A stretch of 64,000 nt of DNA from Dechloromonas sp. CZR5 (GTDB taxonomy: Bacteria; Pseudomonadota; Gammaproteobacteria; Burkholderiales; Rhodocyclaceae): positions 124,001-188,000 of the forward strand of contig NZ_VUYQ01000002.1 of the NCBI RefSeq assembly GCF_008711155.1, given 5' to 3'. Made by a program: the position numbers and the translations under genes. Below, piece after piece: positions 8,146 through 19,014 of this stretch. The notes under the pieces are model-generated. The model was given only the letters and a program-made list of their open reading frames with translations. It was not told the origin of the DNA and made no database searches. Every line of letters starts with the position of its first letter. Position 1 is the first letter of the stretch.

Positions 8146-9681
8146 TCAGGTGCCGATGGGCGGCGACTGGCGATAAAGTTCGGAAAAATCGTCCGGCAAC
8201 GGCGGCGGCGCTGCCGGCGGGTGCCAGACGGCGAACGGAACGCGCGCAATGGCGCCCTTTCCGGTCGGATTCGGGCGCAGACTGGCCTTGGTGTCGTGCT
8301 GCATGGCGATTTCCTGGACGATAGCCAGACCGAGGCCGCTCCCTTCCGTTCCGGCATCGTCAACCCGGTAGAAACGCTCGAACACCATTTCCGCCTGTTC
8401 TTCGCTGATGCCGATACCGTCATCCTCGACCTCAAGCAGCACCATGGTCTGATTGGCGACGATACGGCAGGTGACATGGCCTCCGGCCTGGGTATAACGC
8501 AGCGCGTTGTCGATGAGGTTCTTGGCCAGTTCGCGCAGCATGAAGGGATTGCCCATGATCATGGCAGGCCCGGGTGACTCATATCCCAGGTCGATATTCT
8601 TGTCGATGGCGATCATCACCCAATCGGCCACCACATCACGGATCAAGGCGGAGAGATCTAGGACTTCGTGCTTGCGCTGCGCCAGTTCCCCGCCTTCCGT
8701 TCTCGCCAGCGTCAATAGCTGATTGACCAGCCTGCCGGCACGATCCACGCCGGTGGCGATCTGGCGCAGGGCGTGGCGCAACGCTTCCGGATCGGTCTCG
8801 CGTATGGCGAACTGGGCCTGCGTCTTCAGGCCGGTCAACGGGGTGCGCATCTGGTGCGCGGCATCGGCGACGAAACGCTGCTGGGCTTCGACGTTGCGCT
8901 GCATGCGGGCCAGCATTTCGTTGAACGCCTCGACCAGGGGCTCCAGCTCTTCCGGCACGCGGCGCGTGGCGATCGGGGAGAGATCGTCCGGCTCGCGGGC
9001 GTCGATCGTCTTGCGCAAGCGGGTGAGCGGCCGCAAGCCACGGGAAAGGCCGAACCAGACCAGCATCACGGCCAGCGGAATGATGATGAACTGCGGCAGG
9101 ATGACACTGGCGACGATCTTGTTGGCCAACTGGCTGCGCTTTTCGGTTGTCTCGCCAACCTCGACCACGACCCACTGCGAGCCCGGCATGCCTGGTTCGC
9201 TCAGATAGGTATAAGCCAGGCGCAGATCCTGCCCCTTGTAATCTGCGTCGCGCAGGAATATTTCCCCGTGTGCGGCATCGCCGGAAGGCAGGGGCAGGAT
9301 GGAGGGCAAATCCTTGTCGCCCGCCAGCAGCTTGCCGTCCATGGTGCTGACCCGGAAATAAACGCTATCGGTCTCGTCCGCTCGCAGTAGCGCACGCGCC
9401 GAGGCCGGCAAGGACAATTGTGCCTTGCCGCCGACCAGCTTGACCTGGCGCGCAATTGCCGAAACATGCTCGCGCAAGGCTTGGTCGTACGGATAGTTAG
9501 CGACGTTGTTGGCGAAATAATGCGTAAACGCGATGCTCAACGGCCAGACAAAAAGCAGGGGGGCGAGCATCCAGTCGAGAATCTCGCCAAACAGCGAGCG
9601 CTCGGTTTCCGACGTGGACGACGAAGGGCTATTCGCCTTGCGGTCGCTCAAGGCAATAACCCAGACCACGAACGGTTGCAA
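8146..9681 (-). CDS. Membrane sensor histidine kinase (TctE/QseC type)
   Basis: Kinase of a two-component pair. Counting from a TTG at 9681, it has a TM helix near 36-56, a periplasmic domain to about 185, a second TM helix 190-212, a HAMP segment, the H-box VADAAHQMRTPL (His276), the N-box NLIDNALRYTQ and G-boxes DDGIGIS and GSGLGLAIV. The start is uncertain: 9681 overlaps the regulator gene by 53 bp, and another TTG at 9651 would overlap by 23 bp; neither has a clear ribosome site. It lies downstream of yjcH-actP and its regulator, so control of acetate or carboxylate uptake is a fair but unproven guess. Confidence 0.9.
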   Translation of the reverse strand: MQPFVVWVIALSDRKANSPSSSTSETERSLFGEILDWMLAPLLFVWPLSIAFTHYFANNVANYPYDQALREHVSAIARQVKLVGGKAQLSLPASARALLRADETDSVYFRVSTMDGKLLAGDKDLPSILPLPSGDAAHGEIFLRDADYKGQDLRLAYTYLSEPGMPGSQWVVVEVGETTEKRSQLANKIVASVILPQFIIIPLAVMLVWFGLSRGLRPLTRLRKTIDAREPDDLSPIATRRVPEELEPLVEAFNEMLARMQRNVEAQQRFVADAAHQMRTPLTGLKTQAQFAIRETDPEALRHALRQIATGVDRAGRLVNQLLTLARTEGGELAQRKHEVLDLSALIRDVVADWVMIAIDKNIDLGYESPGPAMIMGNPFMLRELAKNLIDNALRYTQAGGHVTCRIVANQTMVLLEVEDDGIGISEEQAEMVFERFYRVDDAGTEGSGLGLAIVQEIAMQHDTKASLRPNPTGKGAIARVPFAVWHPPAAPPPLPDDFSELYRQSPPIGT

Positions 9682-10300
9682 TCTTCACGCCGCCGGGTTC
9701 GATCTTCTTGCGTAAGCGATGAACGTAGACCTCGATCGCGTTATGGCTGACTTCCTCGCCCCAGCCGCAAAGATGGTCGACCAGCTGGTCCTTGCTGACC
9801 AGACGCCCCATCCGGCTGAGCAGGACTTCCAGCAGGCCGACCTCGCGTGCCGAAAGATCGAGCGCCTGGCCCTGGATCTGCGCCACCCGCCCGACCTGAT
9901 CGTAGGTCAGCGCACCGCACTGGATGGTTGGCGAGGTGCCGGCGGAACGCCGGGTCAGCGCCCTGACCCGCGCCTCCAGTTCCGCCAGTTCAAAGGGCTT
10001 GACCATGTAGTCATCGGCCCCGAGGTCGAGTCCCTTGACGCGGTCGCCTGTCCCGTCGAGTGCCGTCAGGATCAACACCGGCACCTGGGAGGTTCGCGAC
10101 CTCAGGCGCTTGAGGACCTCCAGCCCGGAGAGTTTGGGCAGGCCCAGATCAAGAATCAACAAGTCATAGGACACCGTCACCAAAGCGGTATCGGCATCGA
10201 CCCCGTTGGCCGCCCAATCGACGGCATAGCCGCCCTGGCGCAGGGAACGAGACAGGCCGTCTGCAATAATCGTGTCATCTTCAGCGATAAGAATGCGCAT
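9629..10300 (-). CDS. OmpR-family response regulator
   Basis: A 223-residue regulator with a receiver domain (acidic pocket EDD at 7-9, phospho-acceptor Asp51 in LILDLGLP, Lys in VKPFE) and a C-terminal winged-helix (about 125-220, with HNAIEVYVHRLRKKI and VRGLGYCLE). It overlaps the kinase gene, so the two are translated as a unit. It is separated from actP by a terminator, so it probably has its own promoter in the 320-bp gap 10301-10621. That gap also holds a small CAGCCCGC / GCGGGCTG hairpin (10341-10365) in the leader. Confidence 0.93.
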   Translation of the reverse strand: MRILIAEDDTIIADGLSRSLRQGGYAVDWAANGVDADTALVTVSYDLLILDLGLPKLSGLEVLKRLRSRTSQVPVLILTALDGTGDRVKGLDLGADDYMVKPFELAELEARVRALTRRSAGTSPTIQCGALTYDQVGRVAQIQGQALDLSAREVGLLEVLLSRMGRLVSKDQLVDHLCGWGEEVSHNAIEVYVHRLRKKIEPGGVKIATVRGLGYCLERPQGE

Positions 10301-10573
10301 TGTCGATAGCCGCCCTTGCCGGCGTAAGATTTCTGTAAGGCAGCCCGCCTATCCTGAGCGGGCTGTTCTCCTTTTATGGTCTTCGGAGTATGCGGTTTCG
10401 CCGCTGCTCAGGGGGTCGCCCGATCCTGCACTGGGCAACCCCCTACCGTTTTTTTCCCCTGCAAACCCCTACAGTCTAACAAAGAAACTGCCCTCCGATT
10501 TCGGCAGCGTACCGGCACGTCCGCAATCTGGCGACCTGCCTATCGGCATCGCCTTGCCGCGCAAACCGTAGAC

Positions 10574-10603
10574 GAAAAAAAGCCCGGGAAACCCCGGGCT
10601 TTT
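10574..10603 (-). terminator. Terminator of the yjcH-actP operon
   Basis: Stem AGCCCGGG / CCCGGGCT with an AAAC loop and an A7 run on the plus strand (U-run on the minus transcript), 18 bp beyond the actP stop. Confidence 0.9.
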
Positions 10604-10621
10604 GGTTTGTTGCAATCCCGC

Positions 10622-12298
10622 TTAGTGAGCCGACGCGGCGGCAGCACCCAGACCGGTTTCCGAACGCAGCTGCTGCGACGGATACAGGGCACGTTCCTTC
10701 TTGGCCTGTTCGGAGTTGTCCAGGATGGACACCAGCCAGATCGTGAAGAAGGCAGCGGTCATCGAGAAGATGGCGGCGGAGTTGTACGGGAACCAGGCAG
10801 AACCCTTCGGGTTGTGCAGCACGGCTTCCCAGACGGAGGCGGAACCGATGGTCAGCACGGCAGCCAGGATCAGGCCGACGAAACCACCGACCACGGCACC
10901 ACGGGTGGTGCAGTTCTTCCACAACACGGACATGAAGAGAACCGGGAAGTTGGAAGAGCAGGCGATGGTGAAGGCCAGCATGACCATGTAGGCAACGTTT
11001 TCCTTCTCGAACATGATGCCGAGAACGATGGCGAGGGCGCCCAGAGCCAGGGTGGCGATCTTGGAGACGCGCAGTTCCTGTTCGGACGAGCAGCCCTTGT
11101 TGAACACGGAAGCGTACAGGTCGTGCGACACGGCGGAAGCGCCGGACAGGGTCAGACCGGCAACCACAGCCAGGATGGTAGCGAAGGCCACGGCAGAGAT
11201 GAAGCCGAGGAACAGGTCACCGCCGACAGCCTTGGACAGATGCACGGCAGCCATGTTACCGCCGCCCTTCAGACCCTTGGCCAGTTCGCCGCCGACGTAG
11301 AAGTCGCCCGGATTCTGGATCAGGTTGGTGATGGCGCCGAAACCGATGATGAAGGTCAGGATGTAGAAGTAGCCGATCCAGGTGGTTGCCCAGGCAACCG
11401 ACTTGCGGGCTTCCTTGGCGTTCGGCACGGTGAAGAAGCGCATCAGGATGTGCGGCAGGCCGGCGGTACCGAACATCAGGGCCATACCGACGGAGATGGC
11501 GGAGATCGGATCCTTGATCAGGGCGCCCGGTGCCATGATGGCATCCTTCTTGGAGTGGACCTCAACAGCCTTGGCGAACAGCGCTTCCGGCGAGAAGCCA
11601 AACTGCAGCAGAACGGCCACGGCCATGAAGGTAGCACCACCCAGCAGCATGACAGCCTTGATGATCTGCACCCAGGTCGTCGCGGTCATGCCGCCGAACA
11701 GCACGTAGGCCAGCATGATGCAGCCGACGAGGATTTCGGCGTAGAGGTATTCGAGACCGAAGAGGATCTTGATCAGCTGACCGGCACCGACCATCTGCGC
11801 AATCATGTAGAAGGCAACGATGACCAGGGAAGCGGAAGCGGCGAAGACGCGAACCGGGGTCTGCGAGAAGCGATAGGAGGCCACGTCGGCGAAGGTGAAC
11901 TTGCCGAGGTTACGCAGGCGCTCGGCCATCAGGAAGGTGATGACCGGCCAGCCGACCAGCCAGCCGATCGAGAAGATCAGGCCGTCGAAGCCGTTGGCGA
12001 ACACGAGACCGGAAATACCGAGGAAGGACGCGGCGGACATGTAGTCGCCGGCGATCGCCAGACCGTTCTGGAAGCCGGTGATGCCACCGCCACCGGTGTA
12101 GAAGTCGGCAGCCGACTTGGTGCGGGCGGCAGCGAGCTTGGTGATGTACAAGGTGAAGCCGACGAACAGGCCGAACATGACGATGGCCGTCCAGTTGGTC
12201 GCCTGCTTCTGGGCCTGGCCGAGATCGGCGCCGGCGGCGTAGGCACCACCGGCGAGCGCCAGGGCGGCTACAGCGGAGAGAATGTGCTTGATGGACAT
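10622..12298 (-). CDS. actP: Cation/acetate symporter
   Basis: A sodium:solute symporter family permease of 558 residues with an N-terminal signal-like segment and about 13 hydrophobic helices. Family stretches include [55 protein letters not shown] and [15 protein letters not shown]. It takes up acetate and other short monocarboxylates with a cation. It follows a DUF485 gene by 1 bp, the standard yjcH-actP operon. The two-component genes downstream are candidate regulators. Confidence 0.93.
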   Translation of the reverse strand: MSIKHILSAVAALALAGGAYAAGADLGQAQKQATNWTAIVMFGLFVGFTLYITKLAAARTKSAADFYTGGGGITGFQNGLAIAGDYMSAASFLGISGLVFANGFDGLIFSIGWLVGWPVITFLMAERLRNLGKFTFADVASYRFSQTPVRVFAASASLVIVAFYMIAQMVGAGQLIKILFGLEYLYAEILVGCIMLAYVLFGGMTATTWVQIIKAVMLLGGATFMAVAVLLQFGFSPEALFAKAVEVHSKKDAIMAPGALIKDPISAISVGMALMFGTAGLPHILMRFFTVPNAKEARKSVAWATTWIGYFYILTFIIGFGAITNLIQNPGDFYVGGELAKGLKGGGNMAAVHLSKAVGGDLFLGFISAVAFATILAVVAGLTLSGASAVSHDLYASVFNKGCSSEQELRVSKIATLALGALAIVLGIMFEKENVAYMVMLAFTIACSSNFPVLFMSVLWKNCTTRGAVVGGFVGLILAAVLTIGSASVWEAVLHNPKGSAWFPYNSAAIFSMTAAFFTIWLVSILDNSEQAKKERALYPSQQLRSETGLGAAAASAH

Positions 12299-12299
12299 A

Positions 12300-12605
12300 T
12301 TACTTCTGCGCCTCCTTGATGATGGCTTCGTTGGTCGCGTCGAACTCGGTGTTGGCGCGGCGGACGTAGACCCAGGTCAGGACGATGGTGAAAACGATGA
12401 CGCCGACGCCCAGCGGAACACCGAGGGTGGTCACGCCAGCACCGGTCTTCTGGGCCAGCAGTTCCTTGTCGAAAGCGACCAGCAGGATGAAGCCATAGTA
12501 GGCGGCTGCGCTGATGATGGCCATGATGATCGAGTATCGATTGCGCATGGCAATGAACTCGTGAAACTTCGGATTCTTGGTAATCCGATCAAGTACGTCT
12601 TGCAT
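12300..12605 (-). CDS. yjcH: DUF485 small membrane protein
   Basis: A 101-residue protein with two TM helices (about 28-48 and 62-84) and the family motif [12 protein letters not shown] near the N-terminus. DUF485 proteins nearly always precede ActP and may assist it; the mechanism is not known. Upstream (12606-12760) I see no other gene; the promoter must lie there. Confidence 0.9.
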   Translation of the reverse strand: MQDVLDRITKNPKFHEFIAMRNRYSIIMAIISAAAYYGFILLVAFDKELLAQKTGAGVTTLGVPLGVGVIVFTIVLTWVYVRRANTEFDATNEAIIKEAQK

Positions 12606-12761
12606 TGATTTGCTCCTCAGATTTTGTTTATAGAGGCATTGCTGCGGAGCGTAATTTAGGCGTGGCGTCTTACAATTAACTTACAGGGCGTAACGCGTTT
12701 CCCGAAAGTTAATCCACGACCGAAAAGCCTTGAAGCATCTCGAGATTTGATCGACGCCAAA

Positions 12762-12790
12762 AGAAAAAGCCCCGCACTGGGCGGGGCTTT
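12762..12790 (-). terminator. Terminator of groESL
   Basis: Perfect 10-bp stem AAAGCCCCGC / GCGGGGCTTT with a 5-nt loop. The plus-strand A-run gives the U-run of the minus transcript, 30 bp past the groL stop. Confidence 0.9.
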
Positions 12791-12819
12791 CGGCGTGAGC
12801 GGAAAGGCTCAGCGAGGCA

Positions 12820-14472
<1,653 letters not shown>

Positions 14473-14516
14473 TTATTAACTCCTGAATTGATCTGTTCGG
14501 AAAGTCTTCCGGCCGC

Positions 14517-14807
14517 TTAGGCCTGGATGACGCCCATGATGTCTTCTTCACGCATGACCAGGACTTCCTGACCATCGACCTTGACGGCCTGACCGGCGTA
14601 CTTGCCGAACAGAACGCGATCGCCGACCTTGACGTCGAGGGCGACGTGCTTGCCGTTCTCGTCGCGCTTGCCCGGACCGACGGCCAGGATTTCGCCCTGA
14701 TCCGGCTTCTCGCCAGCGGAATCCGGCAGAACGATGCCGGAAGCGGTGGTGCGTTCGGCTTCAACGCGCTTGACGATCACACGGTCGTGCAAAGGACGGA
14801 TATTCAT
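14517..14807 (-). CDS. groES: Co-chaperonin GroES
   Basis: A 96-residue GroES ([21 protein letters not shown] start, mobile loop [25 protein letters not shown]). It caps the GroEL ring. It is the first gene of groESL, with a CIRCE operator about 86 bp upstream of the start codon. Confidence 0.98.
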   Translation of the reverse strand: MNIRPLHDRVIVKRVEAERTTASGIVLPDSAGEKPDQGEILAVGPGKRDENGKHVALDVKVGDRVLFGKYAGQAVKVDGQEVLVMREEDIMGVIQA

Positions 14808-14892
14808 AAAACAGACTCCTCAAAATGAGTTGCAACAAACTTGAAATTGGCCGGACGCGGTTAACACGGTCACGGGACCGGGCGGGCATTTA

Positions 14893-14919
14893 TTAGCACT
14901 CGTCACCGGTGAGTGCTAA
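14893..14919 (-). promoter_or_regulatory. CIRCE operator (HrcA site) of groESL
   Basis: Exact match to TTAGCACTC-N9-GAGTGCTAA. CIRCE is bound by the HrcA repressor and gives heat induction. It directly follows the promoter -10 region, so HrcA would block initiation. Confidence 0.95.
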
Positions 14920-14948
14920 TAATAGGGACGAGGCGGACGGATTTCAAG
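14919..14948 (-). promoter_or_regulatory. groESL promoter, dual housekeeping/heat-shock type
   Basis: On the minus strand TTGAAA (14942-14947) and TATTAT (14919-14924) are 17 bp apart, a housekeeping promoter. The same bases also give CTTGAAA, a 14-bp spacer, then CCCTATTA, close to the sigma-32 consensus. This suggests both RpoH activation and HrcA repression; the overlap is read by eye. Confidence 0.7.
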
Positions 14949-15032
14949 AGCACCTCCCGAAATAATCTGCGAACGACCATCACCGGACACCGCCCCCACC
15001 CCGGCCACCTTGCTCGCCGCCGACACACCGAC

Positions 15033-15059
15033 AAAAAAAGACCGGCAGAGCGCCGGTCT
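15033..15059 (-). terminator. Terminator of the cytochrome c551 gene
   Basis: Stem AGACCGGC / GCCGGTCT with a 5-nt loop and A7 on the plus strand (U-run on the transcript), 21 bp past the stop. Confidence 0.88.
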
Positions 15060-15080
15060 GTGCAGCGAAGCCTGTTTCGC

Positions 15081-15389
15081 TTACTTCTGGGCGAGAATCC
15101 AGGTCGTCAACTTCTTCGCTTCTTCAGGCGTCACATTGTTCGGCGGCATCGGGATTTCGCCCCAGGCGCCCTTGCCGCCGGCCTTGACCTTGGTTGCCAG
15201 CTTGTCGAGGGCGCCGGCATCGCCCTTGTACTTGGCGGCGACATCCTTGAATGCCGGACCGACCAGCTTTTTGTCCACCGCATGGCAGGACAGGCAGTTC
15301 TTGGCCTTGGCCAGCGCCTCGTCGGCCATAACCTGCCCAGACAGGGCCAGGCTGGCGGCCATCATTGTTGCGACGTAGATTGCTTTCAT
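15081..15389 (-). CDS. Cytochrome c551/c8-type electron donor
   Basis: A 102-residue periplasmic monoheme cytochrome. It has a signal peptide (1-22, ending QVMA), heme motif CLSCH (Cys32, Cys35, His36) and a likely Met ligand in GEIPMPPNN, as in Pseudomonas NirM. The expected role is passing electrons to cytochrome cd1 nitrite reductase. The start at 15389 follows a GAGGG ribosome site. Its promoter carries two FNR-type boxes arranged exactly as in nirS, which supports joint control. Confidence 0.92.
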   Translation of the reverse strand: MKAIYVATMMAASLALSGQVMADEALAKAKNCLSCHAVDKKLVGPAFKDVAAKYKGDAGALDKLATKVKAGGKGAWGEIPMPPNNVTPEEAKKLTTWILAQK

Positions 15390-15450
15390 CGTGAAACCCT
15401 CATGGAAATTAACGCGAGGGCGTACTCTCCCGACTGGAGATTTTCCTGCC

Positions 15451-15464
15451 TTGATGAACATCAA
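15451..15464 (-). promoter_or_regulatory. FNR/DNR-type box, proximal, cytochrome c551 promoter
   Basis: Perfect palindrome TTGAT-GAAC-ATCAA centred about 68 bp before the start codon, suited to activation by an FNR/DNR-family protein. Confidence 0.88.
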
Positions 15465-15511
15465 ACCGCAGCGGAAAGACGCCCTGTCGGGCCCTGCCGG
15501 GATGCGGACAA

Positions 15512-15525
15512 TTGACGACCGTCAA
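15512..15525 (-). promoter_or_regulatory. FNR/DNR-type box, distal, TTGAC variant
   Basis: TTGAC-GACC-GTCAA, a perfect palindrome of the DNR/NNR kind, 61 bp upstream of the proximal box and 18 bp past the regulator gene stop. Confidence 0.75.
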
Positions 15526-15542
15526 GTCGGGCCACCCTGACG

Positions 15543-17060
15543 TTATTTGGCCAGACGCTCGAACAGCTTGACGGTGGTATCGACACAGCGCAGCAGGCGC
15601 TCCCCCTCGGTCAGCACCAGGCGGGCATGCCTGAGCTTTCCCGCATGCGACAGATCGGGGCAGAGGGCGCGAACGAATCGCTGCCACTGGCTGGCCACGA
15701 CGTCGAGCTGGGCCGCGAGTTCGGCCTGACTGCCGGCGGCGCGGAGCAACTCCTGCAGATTGCTTTCGAATTCCCGGCAGGTATGTCGCGACAAGTCGCC
15801 AATACGGTCGTTCAGGCTCCCCCAGTCGTGGAACAGGAAGAGCTTGCAGATCTGCTGCGACAACATGCGATTGCGCCCGGCCGTGTTGACGTAATGTGCC
15901 TCGGGAATCCCCGCCAGTTCGGCCGCACAGACAGTCAGGCCGTTTGCCGCTTCGAGAAGCTCTTCGCTGAGCGCAAAGATGTGCTCGGCATCCGTGATCT
16001 CCTCGCTCTCCATGGCCTCGCAGTACGAGGGCCACAGGCGCTTGATCGCCGCCAGCCAGGAATCGGGCTCGCCCCCCAGGCCCAGGTCATCGAGCTTGTC
16101 CAGGTTGCGGATGAATTCCTTCTCGTAGAGGCGAAGCTTGGTTCGGGCACGGCCGGGCGCCACTCCGGCGACGGCGCTCCCCCAGGCCACGGCCATGCGT
16201 TGCGAGAGAAGGCGCAAACGACCGCACATATTGACCAGAACGCCGGACGAAATCGCCTTGCCGAGAGGCCGCCCGCCTCCTTTGCGCTTGCGGCTGAAAC
16301 TGAGTCGTTGCCGGGCATCGCCACTGACTGTATCGAGCAGCGCCGCATTCTGGATATGCACGCAGCGCCCCTCAACCACGATGACGCCGTTATCGCTCAG
16401 TTCGCGGAGATTGCGGGAAAGCGATTCCGGCGTCATGCCGATGCGAGCGGCGATCACTTTCTTGCTCGCTTTCAGAATCACGGTTGTCTCACCCGCCAAG
16501 CCGGCGCGTTCGCCAGCCTGATCCAGCAGGTAATCGAGCAGGCGCTGGGCACCCGTGAAGCCATGGTGAAACCCGGCCGCATCGAATTCGGTGGCGCACT
16601 GGCGCCGGGCCATTGCCGCAATGATGCGGCCAGCCAAAGCAGGGTTATGGAAAACCTCCTCGCGCAGCTGGCGGGCATCGACGGCGAGCAACAGCGTCTG
16701 GGTGATGGCGACACAACCGGCCGCGTAATGGGTGTTGCCGAACACCTCGCCCAACCCGAGCGCTTGCTCGTTCTGCACGATTTCAATGACCCGGCTGGCA
16801 CCGCCGGGCACATCGACCACGCGCTTGACGCTCCCGCTGAACAAAATATAGGCCTCGCGGATCGGCTGCCCGGCCTGATAAAGGGTTTGATTGGCCGACA
16901 GTTCGACGATGCGGCTGGCGGCGGCAAGCCCGGTGAGCAGCGCAGGCGGCAAGCCCCCCAGCAACAGGCTGGCCGAGAGCAATTCGCGCTGGGCGCGATA
17001 CGGATCGTTAAACCGGGCATTCAAAGTGGGGGTCCCTGCATGTAGTTGCCAGAACGACAT
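15543..17060 (-). CDS. Crp/Fnr-family regulator fused to two PilJ/NarX-like P-box modules
   Basis: A 505-residue protein. Residues 30-155 form a cNMP-binding-like effector domain. Residues 165-235 form a winged helix whose recognition helix TPESLSRNLREL keeps the E-xx-SR pattern that reads TTGA half-sites in FNR. There is no N-terminal cysteine cluster, so it is not an Fe-S FNR and resembles DNR. Residues 265-505 are extra and helical. They contain two copies of the PilJ/NarX P-box type motif, NMCGRLRLLSQR (277-288) and NTAGRNRMLSQQ (392-403). In NarX and NarQ this motif binds nitrate or nitrite, but in a periplasmic domain; here no TM helix is present, so it would sense in the cytoplasm. It lies between nirS and the cytochrome gene. 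The start at 17060 lacks a clear ribosome site. Confidence 0.85.
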   Translation of the reverse strand: MSFWQLHAGTPTLNARFNDPYRAQRELLSASLLLGGLPPALLTGLAAASRIVELSANQTLYQAGQPIREAYILFSGSVKRVVDVPGGASRVIEIVQNEQALGLGEVFGNTHYAAGCVAITQTLLLAVDARQLREEVFHNPALAGRIIAAMARRQCATEFDAAGFHHGFTGAQRLLDYLLDQAGERAGLAGETTVILKASKKVIAARIGMTPESLSRNLRELSDNGVIVVEGRCVHIQNAALLDTVSGDARQRLSFSRKRKGGGRPLGKAISSGVLVNMCGRLRLLSQRMAVAWGSAVAGVAPGRARTKLRLYEKEFIRNLDKLDDLGLGGEPDSWLAAIKRLWPSYCEAMESEEITDAEHIFALSEELLEAANGLTVCAAELAGIPEAHYVNTAGRNRMLSQQICKLFLFHDWGSLNDRIGDLSRHTCREFESNLQELLRAAGSQAELAAQLDVVASQWQRFVRALCPDLSHAGKLRHARLVLTEGERLLRCVDTTVKLFERLAK

Positions 17061-17065
17061 GCTAT

Positions 17066-17117
17066 GAAAAAAGAAGGAGGGGGATAACTCCCCTCTCGGT
17101 GGAATCACCCCCTCCTT
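17066..17117 (-). terminator. Terminator of nirS, overlapping the leader of the regulator gene
   Basis: Arms AAGGAGGGGG and CCCCCTCCTT pair perfectly around a 24-nt loop, followed on the minus strand by C and T6. It starts 6 bp after the nirS stop and ends 6 bp before the next start codon, so the regulator leader is nearly all terminator. Confidence 0.75.
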
Positions 17118-17122
17118 TCGTC

Positions 17123-18932
<1,810 letters not shown>

Positions 18933-18979
18933 CCCGGCCTAAAAGGCCGAAACCATGCGGCTTTCAGGGATTATCGAAC

Positions 18980-18993
18980 TTGACAAGCGTCAA
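18980..18993 (-). promoter_or_regulatory. FNR/DNR-type box, distal, nirS promoter
   Basis: TTGAC-AAGC-GTCAA palindrome, 61 bp upstream of the proximal box, the same spacing as at the cytochrome c551 gene. Confidence 0.75.
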
Positions 18994-19014
18994 GCACGCC
19001 GCGCCACGGCGACT

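Noticed and set aside
10341..10365. Hairpin upstream of the response regulator as a terminator
   Set aside because: The tail is only weakly U-rich and it lies in the regulator leader, too far from any plus-strand gene.
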